Part shown: positions 22,952 through 35,077 of the stretch, in pieces
Layout of the letters: each line of letters opens with the position of its first letter
Position numbering within the stretch: the stretch's first letter is position 1
Assembly: GCA_033398695.1 (NCBI GenBank)
Contig: CM065801.1
Coordinates: 106,757,170 to 106,821,169 of the forward strand
Length of the DNA: 64,000 bases
Source: Orobanche coerulescens
Taxonomy: Eukaryota; Streptophyta; Magnoliopsida; Lamiales; Orobanchaceae
Direction of reading: 5' to 3'
Translations under genes and position numbers: made by a program
Notes under the pieces: model-generated
What the model was told of the DNA's origin: nothing
What the model saw: the letters and a program-made list of their open reading frames with translations, nothing else
The model's database searches: none

Positions 22952-22952
22952 G

Positions 22953-22964
22953 TGGTATCGGAGC
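22953..22964 (+). other. CoA primer-binding site
   Basis: TGGTATCGGAGC one base after the 5' LTR, one mismatch from the usual plant initiator-tRNA-Met site. Confidence 0.85.
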
Positions 22965-24524
22965 GTAGGTCTTGCGATCGTACATACGATATTTAGAATT
23001 TGGAATGCTTGATTGGATGGGTTATGATTTGTAATCATAATCGCATTAGTCATTGATTTTCAATTGTTCATCTAAAAATTAATTTTTCATGATTTTATGT
23101 TACAATATAAATCTATTTTTCTTTTCAAAAACTGATTTAATGTGTAATATAAAAATTAGAAAAATATTATTTTTGGATTGGGGACGAAAAGACGAGCCAA
23201 AAAATGTCCGCACCCAGCTCTGGTCACGGGGGTGCCGGATCGCCTTAAGGAAGCAGGGTCATTGGTTTGGTGGGCTGGCAAATGATGAGCCGCGGGCTTG
23301 GTCCGGACCTTGTGTTTTTAGCTCCATTTTTTATATTTCGTTCGGTAATTAATTTCCCACAAATTAAATTGGATTTAATTTGACTAAGATATAATTATGA
23401 TAATTTTATTCTTAGGGGAATTAATTTAATGAAATATTTTATCGTCTAGAACAAGCTAAAATTAACGATTGTTTGAATTAATTAGATTAATTCGTTTGGA
23501 TGGATTAATTTATATTGATTGGATCAATATTTAAATTAATTATGGATGCCATTTATTTTAATGTGTTTGATGCATTATTTTGAATGGTGATGTGGTTCAT
23601 GGACTTAGTTTTGAATCGTTCAGTTTTATTCGATTGGGTTGTAAAGGCGTTTTGAGCCTATTTATTTTACTAGAAATATTTGTATCTAGGATGCAATTTT
23701 CAATATAAAATTTATATGTAATGACGAAGACCGGAGTAAGATCCGTTTCGAGAAGACGAAGATTCAAGACGAAGACTTGTAATTAGATTACGGAGTTTTT
23801 GTTTCTAGGAACGGTCCATGAACTACATGTTGGTAGCAACTAGGTTGTGAATGGTTGTTCATATTGTATCAATGCTACAAATGCGCTTAAATGAATTAAT
23901 GTGGAAAGTGTAACATTAATCGCGAAAATTCTCCCACGACAAATTATTATGTTTATAAGGTTTCAAGGTTTTCCTTCCCTCCATCGAGTTTTCGGGAAAT
24001 TGAAATCCAAACCGGATGTGCTATGCTTCCGAGTTATCGGGGTAGTCGTTCGGGGAAGACGGATAAATTACCGGGAGCGCATTGGATGCCTTCGGTTGGA
24101 GCAAATTTTATCCCTAGAAACCTGATAGGTTGCCGGATAAGATTCAATTGTGAAACTGATTTGCGTCGATGGTATAAACTTAACTTGTTCACGAACCATA
24201 GAAACCGTATAGGTTGAGGGGAGTGAACAAGGGGGAAAAGAAGATCGAATCATCCATTAGATGAGTTGGTGTTGGACACCACTTTATGAAATTAATAGAC
24301 TAGAAACATGTTCGGTTGCCCTCTATTAAGATTTATAAAGAACTCGATCACCACTATGAAGTAAAGCGACGATACTTCCAGTTTTCACATGGGAGTGTGT
24401 TATTCCGATAAAAATAGTGGGAGATGAGTAACAAGAATAGAAAAGACCTTAATTCTATACTCAGATCATAATTAAACGAGTCACTAATTAATCTGTCGTA
24501 CTTAATGCAGACTCAAATCTCAAT
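22965..24524 (+). other. CoA untranslated leader (about 1.56 kb)
   Basis: AT-rich, no recognisable protein. It is homologous to the minus-strand CoB leaders (for example GACGAAAAGACGAGCC near 23184 matches the reverse complement near 47440). Short open frames such as 23089-23352 are not supported by any motif. Confidence 0.7.
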
Positions 24525-25350
24525 ATGACAATGAATCCACTCGCAATTCTACTCGAAAAGAACACCTTAATGGGACCTAACTTTGTGGATTGGCTCCGTA
24601 ATCTGATGATTGTCCTCAGTATAGAGGCACTGGGATACGTCTTGGAGACGGACATTCCGGTGCCTCCTGTGCAGACCCGAGCCAATCAGGAAGAGATTGA
24701 AAACCACGAAAAGTGGGTTAAGGATGACGTGAAAGTCCGTGCTTATATGATGGCTTCCATGTCTAATGAGCTTCAGAGAGCTCATAAGAAAATGACTTCT
24801 GCTAGGCAGATTCTATCTCACTTAACCGAATTTTATGGTGAGCACAGCAGAACTGCTAGATATGAGATATCCAAGCAACTGTTCGGTGCAAGGATGAAGG
24901 AAGTTGAGAAGGTTGGGGAACACGTCCTCAAAATGATATCCATGATCGAGAGATTGGAGGCTCTTGATTTTAAAATGGATACTTCTCTCCAAACCGACCT
25001 TATCCTACAGTCTCTCCCTAATTCCTTCTCACAGTTTGTTATGAACTTCAATTGCAATGAGATTGCATGTAATTTAGCTGGGCTAATGAACAAACTTGTG
25101 ACCGCTCAGTCTCAGATAAAGACTCCGCGGATGAAGGAGTCTGCTCTTGTGATTTCTTCTTGACCTCGGAGGTCTAAGAATAAGAAGAAAAAGACCAAGA
25201 AGCAAACTGGACCACAAATTAAGAACCTTAAGGGAATGGGAAAGGCCCCAATGGCTCCGAAGAACAAGAAGAAGAAGGATGCATGTCTCAAGTGCGGTGA
25301 ACTGGGCCACTGGGCTAGAGACTGTCCGATTCTTCATGGCACTTCAGGTA
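24525..25350 (+). pseudogene. CoA gag
   Basis: Starts MTMNPLAILLEKNTL and continues with a copia-type capsid (GPNFVDWLRNLMIVLS, then MSNELQRAHKKM and LQSLPNSFSQFVMNFN). A TGA at 25161-25163 splits the frame; the same frame continues through a Lys-rich region to one zinc knuckle, CLKCGELGHWARDC (25284-25325). Gag would form the particle shell and package RNA. The minus-strand CoB gags are homologous, and comparison shows the stop is a local mutation. Confidence 0.85.
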
Positions 25351-25850
25351 CAGAACTTTTAGTTTTGGAAACAAATTGTTCTGCTACTGTATTTTCTAAT
25401 TCCTGGATACTGGATTCTGGTGCTAGTTCTCATATTTGTACCGTGAATCGAGATCTGGAACAAAGTAGGAAGCTCGGAGCTATAGAAGTTATGACCACAG
25501 TCGGAAGCGGGCATAATGTCGAGGCGACCGACATAGGATCACTTCTTTTGGGTTTAGAATCCGGCTTTGATTTGACTTTAGAAGATGTACTTGTTTTACC
25601 CAAGGGACACAAAAACATTGTATCCATTCCGGTCATGGATCGAAAAGGCTTTTCATTTTTCATTGGTGATGGTTCCTGCAAAATTTATTTCAGAAATAAA
25701 CTAGTGGGTACTGCTACATTGTTAAATGGATTGTATCATCTAAATCTCAGCAACAAAGTAGTTGTGAATACTATGACTAGAAAACATGGTAGGGATGAAA
25801 GCAATCAAGTTTTGAAATGGCATCTTAGACTTGGTCATGTTGGTTAGACC
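25351..25850 (+). pseudogene. CoA protease and pre-integrase region
   Basis: The aspartic protease active site is ILDSGASSHIC, with the catalytic Asp codon at 25413-25415. It continues to VLPKGHKNIVSI and the GAG-pre-integrase motif LKWHLRLGHVG (about 25815-25844). A TAG at 25845-25847 stands where CoB copy 2 encodes Gln (GHVGQTK). The protease part itself looks intact. Confidence 0.83.
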
Positions 25851-26755
25851 AAGGTTTACAAAATGGAAAAAGATGGACTTGTGGGTCCATTGAGATACGG
25901 ATCCCTTTCCTACTTGTGAATCTTGCCTTAAAGGCAAAATGACTAAGTCCCCTTCATAGGGACTTTTGAAAGAGCTGCTGATAAACTGGGATTAATCCAT
26001 ACCGACATATGTGCTGCTTTGGAAGCAGCACGTGATGGATATCAATATTTCATTACGTTTACAGATGATCATACTAGGCATAGTTATGTATACTTAATGA
26101 AACATAAATCCGAGGCTTTTGAGAAATTCCAGGAATTCAAGGCCCTAGTCGAGAAACAAACTGGAAATCATATCAAAGCACTTCGGTCGGACCGAGGTGG
26201 CGAGTATATGAGTTCAGAGTTTGACGAGTTCTTTAAGGAACATGGAATAGTATCACAACAAACACCTCCAGGTACTCCTCAGTTAAATGGTGTGTCAGAA
26301 AGAAGGAACCGGACCTTGTTGAACATGGTTCGTTCCATGCTGGGCTATGCTGACTTACCGATTTACTGTGGGGGTATGCACTCTTGACTGCCGCTTACAT
26401 TTTGAACAGATGTCCTTCCAAATCCGTTCCTAAAACTCCACATGAGATTTCGGAGGGCAGGAAACCAAGTCTTAATCATATTAGGATTTGGGGATGTCCC
26501 GCCTATGTCAAGAAGACTAAGGTGGAAAAGTTGGAAGCGAGGTCCGTGAAGAGACGTTTCATCGGGTTCCCATCTGGGACGATGGGGTATCTATTCTACA
26601 TGCCTGAAGATCGAAAGATCGTTGTTGCTTTACAAGCACACTTCCTGGAAGATGAGTTCGTTCAGGAAGGCGGAGAAGGTAGAAGTATTTCTTTAGAAGA
26701 ATATAATGAAACTCCTCGGGAGACACATGTGACCGAACCTTCTGAAACATAGGTA
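25851..26755 (+). pseudogene. CoA integrase
   Basis: A frameshift near 25895 and a TAG near 25956 precede the core. The first acidic residue lies in IHTDICA (about 26001), the second in LRSDRGGEY (about 26190) and the Glu in GVSERRNRT (about 26300), with the D-35-E spacing kept. A frameshift near 26370 and a TAG at 26750-26752 follow; the C-terminal part contains KTPHEISEGRKPSLNHIRIWGC. The catalytic triad is encoded, but the polyprotein is broken at several points. Confidence 0.83.
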
Positions 26756-27649
26756 CAACCACCTCGTAGGTCTAGTAGGGTGTCTCATTTACCTGAGAGG
26801 TATGGGATTGTGCACTTGGAGGAGTTGGGTCTCCATGAGGTTCCAAGTGATAGCCAAGAGACCGACCCAACGACCTATGACCAAGCGATGGTGGATGTAG
26901 ACTCCGCGAAATGGCGTGAAGCTATGGAAGCTGAGATAGACTCGATGCATGTCAATCAGGTCTGGACTCTAGTAGACCGCCCCAAGGGCATAGTGCCTAT
27001 TGGGAACAAGTGGATCTACAAGAGAAAGACTGATGGTGATGGCAAGGTTAATGCCTATAAGGACAGGCTAGTGGAAAAGGGTTATACCCAGAAAGAAGGG
27101 ATCGACTACCATGATACCTTCTCGCCCGTAGCTATGATCAAGTCTATTCGCATGATGCTCACTATAGTTGCCTACCACGATTATGAGATATGGCAAATGG
27201 ACGTAAAGACGGCTTTACTTAATGGATTCCTCGAGGAGGAAATCTATATGGAGCAGCCTAAAGGCTTTGTGTCCGAGATCTATATTCAGAAAGTGTGGAA
27301 GCTTCAGCGTTCCATTTATGGACTGAAGCAAGCGTCGCATAGTTGGAACCTTTGTTTTGATGAGGTGGTCAAAGAGTTTGACTTCGTGCAAAATGAAGAG
27401 GGACCTTGTGTATACAGGAGGGTTAGTGAGAGCAAGATCGCATTCTTAGTACTATATGTGGATGATATTCTACTAATAGGAAATGATGTGGGAATGCTCA
27501 GTTCTGTGAAAGTTTGGCTTTCGAGTAATTTCTCCATGAAAGATTTGGGAGAAGCAACCTATATTCTTGGAATTCGACTCTACCGGGATAGAGCGAAGAG
27601 AACAATAGATCTTTCCCAAGCCCTCTATATAGATAAAATCTTAAAGTGA
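26756..27649 (+). pseudogene. CoA reverse transcriptase
   Basis: An open frame (26780-27649) covers nearly all of a copia RT: WREAMEAEIDSM, VWTLVDRPKG, NKWIYKRKTDGDGKVN, FSPVAMIKSIRMML, IWQMDVKTALLNGFL and the catalytic YVDD at 27455-27466. It stops at TGA 27647-27649 in ILK*FKI, where a CGA-to-TGA change is likely because minus-strand CoB encodes Arg there (ILKRFRM). RT copies element RNA into cDNA. Confidence 0.88.
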
Positions 27650-28452
27650 TTTAAAATAGATGATTCTAAAAGAGGGTTCCTACCGATGTGACATGCAATA
27701 AAACTCTCCTTGAAGATGTGTCCTCAAAGTGAGGAACAACGAAAGGAAACGAGTAATATACCATATGCTTCGGCCGTGGGTAGCCTTATGTATGCTATGT
27801 TGTGTACGAGACCTGACATTGCGCATGTTGTAAGCGTGGTGAGTAGGTTTTAGGCAAACCCAGGTAGGGAACATTGGACTGCCGTAAAGAACGTTCTCAA
27901 GTACTTAAGAAGGACTAGAGATATGGTTCTGATGTATGGCGGTGGAGAATTGGATGTAGTGGGATTCACTGATTCGGACTTCCAAGGACTAAAGGACGAC
28001 TCGATGTCTACTTATGGCTACATATTTACTCTTAATGGAGGAGCAGTATCTTGGCGTAGCGCCACGCAAAGCGCGACTGCTGATTCCACCTGTCAGGCTG
28101 AGTATCAAGCAGCCTCGGAGGCTTCCAAGGAAGGGTTCTGGATTAAGAAGTTTCTGGGAGAACTTCAAGTAATACCATGTGATGAGCTACCTGTTCCGCT
28201 GTACTGCGACAACAACGGAGCTGTAGCGCAGGCCAAGGAGTCGAGGTTTCACAACAGCACCAAACATATTGAGAGGAAGTATCATCTCGTAAGAGAATTT
28301 GTTTGCAAGGGATACATTGTGCTGTATAGAATAGACTCAGCCGACAACGTCATTGATCCACTGACCAAGCCACTTTCTCAGACTAGCTTGGAGCGTCATC
28401 TGGAGAAGATGGGTATTAGAATAGTGTGTGGCATTGAGTGCAAGTGGGATAT
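27650..28452 (+). pseudogene. CoA RNase H and 3' end
   Basis: After stops at about 27690 and 27852, an open frame (27923-28522) holds the RNase H domain: VGFTDSDFQG, GGAVSWRSATQSATADSTCQAEY and YCDNNGAVAQAKESRFHNSTKHIE, ending DPLTKPLSQTSLERHLEKMG. The GAGTGCAAGTGGGA purine-rich tract directly precedes the 3' LTR at 28453, whose first bases read TATTAGG instead of TGTTAGG, a terminal G-to-A change. Confidence 0.85.
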
Positions 28453-29931
28453 TATTAGGAGTATGCCCTCGAATGCCACTCAGAGGATGTTGAGTGAGGG
28501 CATTGTGCTTGTAATTATGTAAATCATTTATATAAGGCAATGAATATTTCTTTATTTACTGGTTGTTACTGGCATTCTTAACTCATAAATATACATATAG
28601 AAACTAGTCCGTGTATTTGAGAGAAAAAACGTTCCACTCCTTATTGGATAAGGGGGTCGGCACTGGAAAGGTTTATAGCTCAAATACTTAATCGTTCGCA
28701 AGTCGTTGAAACTTGACTGGGCGTTAAGTTTATGGAAGACTTGTATGACGTGTTCTTTGACATGGAGAGTGTCTGTCGAACACTAATGGTTAGTGGGAGC
28801 ACATGTTATTGGTATGCTAATTGGATTATTATACTCGAACCGACTCACCCTCAACTCGTCACACGGATTTCACTCCGGGATAGTCAATGACGGAATCGAA
28901 ATGTTGTGATAGGTATTCGTGAACCTTCGACTTGAGGATTTAGTAGGGATGTGCTTGTGACGTCAAGATCTTCATTAGAGTAGTTCGACCCTATAAACCG
29001 GGGGGTGGGGGTCAACCTCGACGTGCATCTTAACGGGCAAGTAGCAGGTCCTACTAAATACCAAGATAGAATTCTTTCTCCCGTTAGTGAGCGGGTTATA
29101 TGTTCTGTGCGGTTATTGGCAGATGAGATCAAAAGTCTTTGGCCAAAGCACTGGAGCTAGTTGTATTGGATACACAAGAGCTCAATGATCTTGATTTGCA
29201 TTAACGCATGCATAGCGTCAAGTATAGATAGGGTTTGACTGACCGTAACCATATAACTTGATCTGGACATGTGAAAGAAGGGTTTATACGTATACTGGTA
29301 TTCATGACAGAATGGTTCTTGAATGATCCCAATCCTTCGTTCTTAGTTGGGGTAGAGTGTAGGCCGCCAGGCTGGCTAGGCGGTGCTACTACTCTTTGGT
29401 TCCTCCCATTGCTGACTGCGGTGAACCTACCGAGTCGCGCAATAGGATTGACGACGAAATGAAACGAGCTAATTCTCTCATTATGTATATTAGATATTGG
29501 ATATCTAAGTTTGGGACATTAGATGTCTAAATCGATTTATTGGATAAATTGATTTACGGCCTAATGAATTAAATAAATTACTGGGTGATTAATTTAATTC
29601 ATGTATATAATTATTTCTTGGAGAAATTAATTATATTATTTTGTATTTGATATGTTTAATTAATTGGATTAATTAATCGATATAAATACATCGAAACAGA
29701 ATTGGAGTTTATCTATTTGGACTTTCGGGACGAACCGAACTCATCCGATTTCTACATGGGCCGCCCCCCACATTTCCACTCACCTTCCATTTGATTCTTG
29801 TTTCATTCTTTAATGAATGATAATGACTTGAATGGCATCTCTCATGTGAGATGAGTTGTGAAAGTGTTTGGTGTGTATATAGTATTAGAAGAAGACTTTC
29901 ATCTCAATCCCATTAATTTGTATCATACGTA

Positions 29932-29995
<64 letters not shown>

Positions 29996-30428
29996 TGACT
30001 TTGAGTTCATCACTCATCTTCATCTTCTTCATTTATTTCTTCTTCATTTTTCTTTGAGAAATTTGAGAGAAAAATAGAGAGATCAAACATTAAAACACTT
30101 AGAGTGTTATAATCAATAGCTTCATCACCTAGCTCTAGCCGTATCCTTGGAGGATAGCAAGGTGTTGTTGTTCCGGTCATTTTTCCGGCGCGTGACAAGT
30201 AGAGGCATGGTGCTTTCGGTACTCGGGATTTCAAGAGCTTGGGGAATAGCTCAAGAGAAGGATACCATTTAATCAACGGACTTCAAGGGTGAGTTTCTTA
30301 CAACTCTTGTTTTTCGTTTTTATATTCATATATACGTAGCTCGATCGATCCTCGTAGGGATTCGGATCGAATTAATTTTCGTTTTACCGCTTCCGCTGGG
30401 CCTTCGTTTTAGGCACCGAATCCCAACA
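28453..30428 (+). repeat. CoA 3' LTR (1976 bp)
   Basis: Homologous to 20947-22951 throughout, ends AATCCCAACA, and is flanked by the GGTTA duplication at 30429-30433. It is 29 bp shorter, partly through the microsatellite and a missing GTCCGAAAC-like piece near 29727. Confidence 0.92.
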
Positions 30429-30705
30429 GGTTATTCGTTTTCGTATCGTGATATTCCGGTCGTTTGGGCCATTTCGTAATTTCCCAATATTTTGGGGAAC
30501 TTCTTTCGTATTCCTCACCCCGACCTTTTTGGAGTGATGTTATGAGTTCGGTTAGATATCAGACTCGTTTGATGATCATATTTTGGAGTGTTCCGTTTTT
30601 ATATTGAACTTGAAGTTTCGGTCGGAGAAGTCCGTCATCATACCCATCTTTGAGAGTAATGTTGCTGTCATTTTCGAGTGTTTTAACGCATGATAAGTTT
30701 ACATT

Positions 30706-30793
30706 TAGCGCATGCTATCATGACGGATTCAGAAGTCATTAGCTGACACTGACCCCTGTTAGTGCACGCTAACAGTATTGATAGCACACGCTA
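30706..30793. repeat. Three diverged palindromes upstream of the GyB TATA box
   Basis: TAGCGCATGCTA (30706-30717), TAGTGCACGCTA (30760-30771) and TAGCACACGCTA (30782-30793), each one or two steps from the GyD/GyE core. The last pair is 22 bp apart, and the TATA box follows 12 bp later. Positional and sequence agreement with the larger clusters suggests a shared origin or role. Confidence 0.75.
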
Positions 30794-32629
30794 TTCTCCT
30801 CCAGTTATAAAAACGGGAGCAGCGGTCTTCATTTCAGGATTTTCTTTTCTTGTCCTCTTCGGACGGCTTTTCGGCAAGGGTTTCTAGAGGCGATCCCTTG
30901 AAGTATCTTGGGGCACCAAAGTATAGATCCCGATTCTTGTTATGATCATCTAATCATCTACCAATCATTCTTCTTTTTGTGAATCAAGTTATTTTCTAAA
31001 ATCCTAGATTTGTGATATCTGGGGGTTTGTCTCGATTTCATGATTCTAGTCCAAAATTTTTGATTCCTTTGTTGTTATCGAGTCATATTGATCATATCCC
31101 ATGGTTTGGAATTTTGTTTTCATATTTTTGTCGGTCGATTCGTGTTCTTGGCCGTTTTGGGGAAAATCCTTGAACTTTCATCGTTTGTTCCTTGAATTCA
31201 GCGGCCTTGGGTCGTGCTATGGAATTCATTTTCATTATTGTTATTGTCGTTCGTAGTTTATTGTCACGGATTGGTGTTCAGCGGAGTCGGCGGATTCGTA
31301 GTCGGTTCGTGTCGCCTTACTTCGATCGATTCTCCGCGTTTGTGATTATTCGAGACAAATACCTTGTTCATACATTTCTTGTTTTGTGGATATGATGATC
31401 GGTGATCGTCGAAGTGTGTTTGTTTGGTTGTTTAAAATGAACTTTCAAAAGATTCGGTTTAGCCTCGTTAAAGGCTCTCTTTAAAAACGTTTGTGTAGGT
31501 TGTGAATGGGTGTTTTGTGAATGATTAAGTGAATCATATGGATATGTTTGATGTTGGTGTTGTGATTGGATAATATATATACATATATATTATCTCATTT
31601 CGGTGCGTTGTGATTCGACAATTGTGTCGTGCTAAGTGTTTGTTGCCTTTGGGTGGATTATTGTGATATCATTGGTGTATTTTTTTGTGTGATGTGAAAT
31701 GTGTGGTCATAGTCCAACCGTGATGTTCAGATGAGGTCTACGGTGACACATGGCTTGTGATCATGGTGGTCAGGACACGGCGAGTGATCGGTCCACCCAT
31801 GAGAGCCTAAGAAGACTTACGGTGATACGTGGCAAGCGACCATGGTATCATGGATATGATTACGGGTGTGTTTTGTTGCTTGATATTGTGATGTGTACCG
31901 TAGTGTACTGATTTGTGAATATGAAGTATTTGTCATAGTTCAGCCATAATGTTCGATGAGGTCTATGGTGATACATGGCAAGCGATCACGGTATCATGGA
32001 TATGATTGTGGATGTGTGTTTCCAGGGTCGAGTACCTTGGACGTGTTACCAAGTTTGCGTATCATGGGTGGTTATGTTTTGTTGATTTTATGTATGTCGA
32101 GGACACGTGGTGTGGATTGTGGACCCCGTGAATTATTGTTGGTTTTTATTTGAGAAAGCAAATCTTTGGGATGTGACCCCTTTTGTTTTTTTTAAAAGAG
32201 AAGGATTCAATAATCCTAAATGGTTTTCCGTTAAAACTCTCGAAGGCATTTTAAAACATTTTATAAATTATTCTCTTGATTTGTGATCTTTCGAATTTGG
32301 AAAGTTTTACTCAAACTCTTTGCCTCAGGAAGTGTTTCGTTTCGTTATGTTTGAATCTTTGAGGATTCCTGATTGTTATTATTCTTGGAATATGATTTGA
32401 TGACTCGTATTTGCACTTTGCACTTGCACTAGCAAAATAATGGAATTTTGCTAACCCCCGAGGAATCGGGGGTGGATGTCTATTTTGCGTCCAGGTATAT
32501 TCAGGTTTTGGGGAGCATAACACGGGGTTGGCATGAAGGATGATGAACGATGATCGATACTAATCACATGAGGACCCGTATGATGTTGTATTGGTTTAGT
32601 TGTAGTTAATTCCGCGGTAGGATTTTCCC

Positions 32630-32634
32630 CATTG
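32630..32634. other. Target-site duplication CATTG (left of GyD)
   Basis: CATTG before the GyD 5' LTR and again at 41629-41633 after its 3' LTR. Confidence 0.92.
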
Positions 32635-32655
32635 TGTAATACCCGGTTGTAACTC

Positions 32656-32720
32656 AGTAATTATCACTCAGTAATTATCACTCAGTAATTATCATTCAGT
32701 AATTGATACTCAGTAATCTC
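32656..32720. repeat. 14-bp tandem repeat at start of GyD LTR
   Basis: Four to five copies of CTCAGTAATTATCA with slight variation; identical arrangement at about 39171-39238 in the 3' LTR. GyC has one or two related units at the same place. Confidence 0.85.
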
Positions 32721-32877
32721 ATTCATCATTGATCATTTGTCACTCATATTCAGTCATGGTTTTTATCATTCAGAGTAATTGTATCGTGTATCAATCGTCA
32801 TTCATCACTAATCGGATTGGAGTTTCGTGCCGTATTTATCATCATTTTCATTTTCGTTGCAAGCTATGCTTGGGGAG

Positions 32878-33423
32878 TAGCGCACGCTACATACTCCTTT
32901 TAGCGTACGCTAATTGGGTATAGGTAGCGCACGCTACCGTTCAGCTTTAGCGCACGCTAAGGTTATTTGGCCGCACCCGTAAGGTACCGATCGCAGTGAG
33001 AATATTTGTAGCGCACGCTACGAGTGGTAAGTAGCGCGCGCTAACGGGTTGTAGTAGCGCACGCTATATGTGTGGAGTAGCGCGCTAGGGACGGATCGTT
33101 GAGTCCAGTGGCTACCGGATCGCATCGTTAATTCATAGCGTACGCTATGCATTGTTGTTAGCGACGAATCGATATTTTAGCGCACGCTAAACAATGGTTG
33201 TATCGCACGCTATCGGGCCGATCGAGGTCGACAGCTCGACTCCAAGATCGGGCGTCAAATATTTCGCTAGCGCACGCTAACAATGGATATTAGCGCACGC
33301 TAGTAGTATGGCCGTAGCGCACGCTACAAATAGGTACGTAGCGCGCTACCGTGTTCGGACAAAGGTACCGGACTACCCAAATTACTCGTTAGCGCACGCT
33401 ATGCACAAGGCTAGCGCACGCTA
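32878..33423. repeat. Palindrome cluster, core TAGCGCACGCTA (GyD 5' LTR)
   Basis: About 17 copies of the near-palindrome TAGCGCACGCTA, with perfect versions TAGCGCGCGCTA and TAGCGTACGCTA and shortened TAGCGCGCTA. Starts at 32878, 32901, 32925, 32948, 33009, 33032, 33055, 33078, 33136, 33178, 33201, 33268, 33291, 33315, 33339, 33390 and 33412. The within-group step is 22-24 bp. The cluster ends 12 bp before TATAAAT. Confidence 0.92.
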
Positions 33424-33435
33424 ACCTGGACCGAG

Positions 33436-33442
33436 TATAAAT
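33436..33442 (+). promoter_or_regulatory. TATA box of GyD 5' LTR
   Basis: TATAAAT after the last palindrome; the matching site in the 3' LTR is 39958-39964. Confidence 0.6.
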
Positions 33443-35077
33443 CGACAGTTTAGTCAGAGTTCGTCATTTTTCATCTCATTTCATTCCTTCGGTAGTTTTG
33501 GGCGATTTCGAGAGATTCGGAGAGGATTCTTCGAGGTGTAATCATCAATCATCATCTTCAAGCTCATCTTTCGGATTGATCATCATTTCATCATCTTCAT
33601 CACATCGAATCAAAGGTATTAATCTCGGATCTAGAATTTCGATTTTTGGGGTTTTCCTTCCGATTTCTTCGTAAGCTTGGATTATCATTGGAATATGTTA
33701 GTTATGGATTATCTAACTTGTATAAACATATTCCTACGGATTTAATGGTTATTTTCGGAATTATTTCAAGAACCCTTGGGGTTGACTTCGGTTAATTGGG
33801 GATTTTCCGATTGATGTTGTTGTAATCATGAGTTATAGATTCCTAATGTATTATTGATATCCTTGAAAGTGCTTTGATGGTTTGAAATACTCATTTTGGT
33901 GTGGGTTTCACATATTCGGATCGATATTACCGAAGTTGTGTGGTTGGTTATGTATTCGCTGGAATGTTCCTATGAGTTTGGTTATCGTTGTTTCGACCTT
34001 TGGGTTAGTCGTGTTTCGCTGCTTGATACGTGTATTGAACGATTGTTGGTAATTATTGTTATTCAAGGTTGTTCGAGCGACGGTATCTTGGTTAGACGTT
34101 GTTCGTGGACGGGCATTCTTCATCGGTATTGAGTAAGTTAAATCTTACTCTGTTAAAAGGATACTCATTCCTTTTGTTGTTGATTGCTCATAATCATAAT
34201 TCATTCATCATAATATTAATCATTTTTAGACTTGTAATTGTCGAATAATCATTTCATTCACGAGGAACGACGGTTCCAAATCATTTCATCAAGGGTTATC
34301 AATCATGTCACTATTACTTTCATATCGGTGAGTCATCTCGCCTTGTCTAATTATTATTCATTGATATTCATTATGGTCATTCTCGCTCATATGACCTTCG
34401 GGTTCATATTGCGGGCCGGGTGTGGCCGTGTGGAATTTTTAGTCGGGCACACGATGGTTATGTATCGGGTTCACCGATACATCAACCGCACACGGAAAGC
34501 GTTACACCGTGAGACTAATTAGGTACAAGGACGGGTGTGTCCGGTCATTCGTCTTGTACACTCGCACAGAACACTACGGGCGTACTATGGTACTCCTCTT
34601 CAGCGTAACTCATAATTAAGGATATTTCATAACTTCGTAATTCATGATTGTGTAATTTCAACCCTTGAGGATTGTTGTTCGTAACCGACCCCGTTGGGGA
34701 TTTTGTTTTCGTGTCACGGCAAGGCAAAGGTACGGGAAGAGCATGTTGATGGCGACGAGTCCCAGTGATACTAGTAGGGGCCCCACTCATCCCGTTTGTT
34801 TCATCTTTTCACTCATTTCATTATTCGTCATTTGTATTTTCCACGCTAAATTCCGTTTGAGATGTTTAATTATTCAGGGTGGTGTATTTTATCTCCATAT
34901 AAAATATACTAGTATTCTGTTTTGTCTGGTGTAATGTACTTAAACTCCTCATCGGAGTATTTGGTAATATAATGTGGTTCGGTACTACAATTATATTATT
35001 TAATTCGTCATTTTCATTTGCTCGTGGGTCCCAATGGGATTCACAGACCGTAATATCCGCCTAGTTGGGGTGTTACA

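Larger units (their letters stand above)
20947..30428 (+). mobile_element. CoA: full-length Ty1/copia element, lightly degenerate
   Basis: A 9.48-kb element with LTRs of 2005 and 1976 bp, Met-type PBS, then gag, protease, integrase, RT and RNase H in copia order. It is inserted in the GyB 3' LTR with TSD GGTTA. The coding region is damaged by a handful of stops, several of them CGA or CAG changed to TGA or TAG, and at least two frameshifts. The lineage within copia (Tork- or Angela-like) is not certain from sequence alone. Confidence 0.93.
30434..32634 (+). repeat. GyB 3' LTR, second segment
   Basis: Resumes GyB after CoA. Contains U3 with three palindrome copies (30706-30793), a TATA box at about 30806-30813, then leader-like sequence homologous to 5855-6440 and 16505-17400. 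About 300 bp at 32340-32634 has no counterpart in the 5' LTR and includes a short hairpin (CCCCCGAGGAATCGGGGG, about 32455). No coding region recognised. Confidence 0.87.
32635..35077 (+). repeat. GyD 5' LTR (2443 bp)
   Basis: Begins TGTAATACCCGG with about five copies of a 14-bp unit CTCAGTAATTATCA (about 32656-32720). The palindrome cluster lies at 32878-33423 and TATAAAT at 33436-33442. It ends GGGTGTTACA. It is 33 bp shorter than its partner through many 1-2 base losses. Confidence 0.92.

Noticed and set aside
32878..33423. Possible CRISPR-like array (short palindromic repeats with spacers)
   Set aside because: Repeats are 10-12 bp, spacing is irregular between groups, spacers are about 11 bp, the context is a plant LTR, and no cas gene is present.
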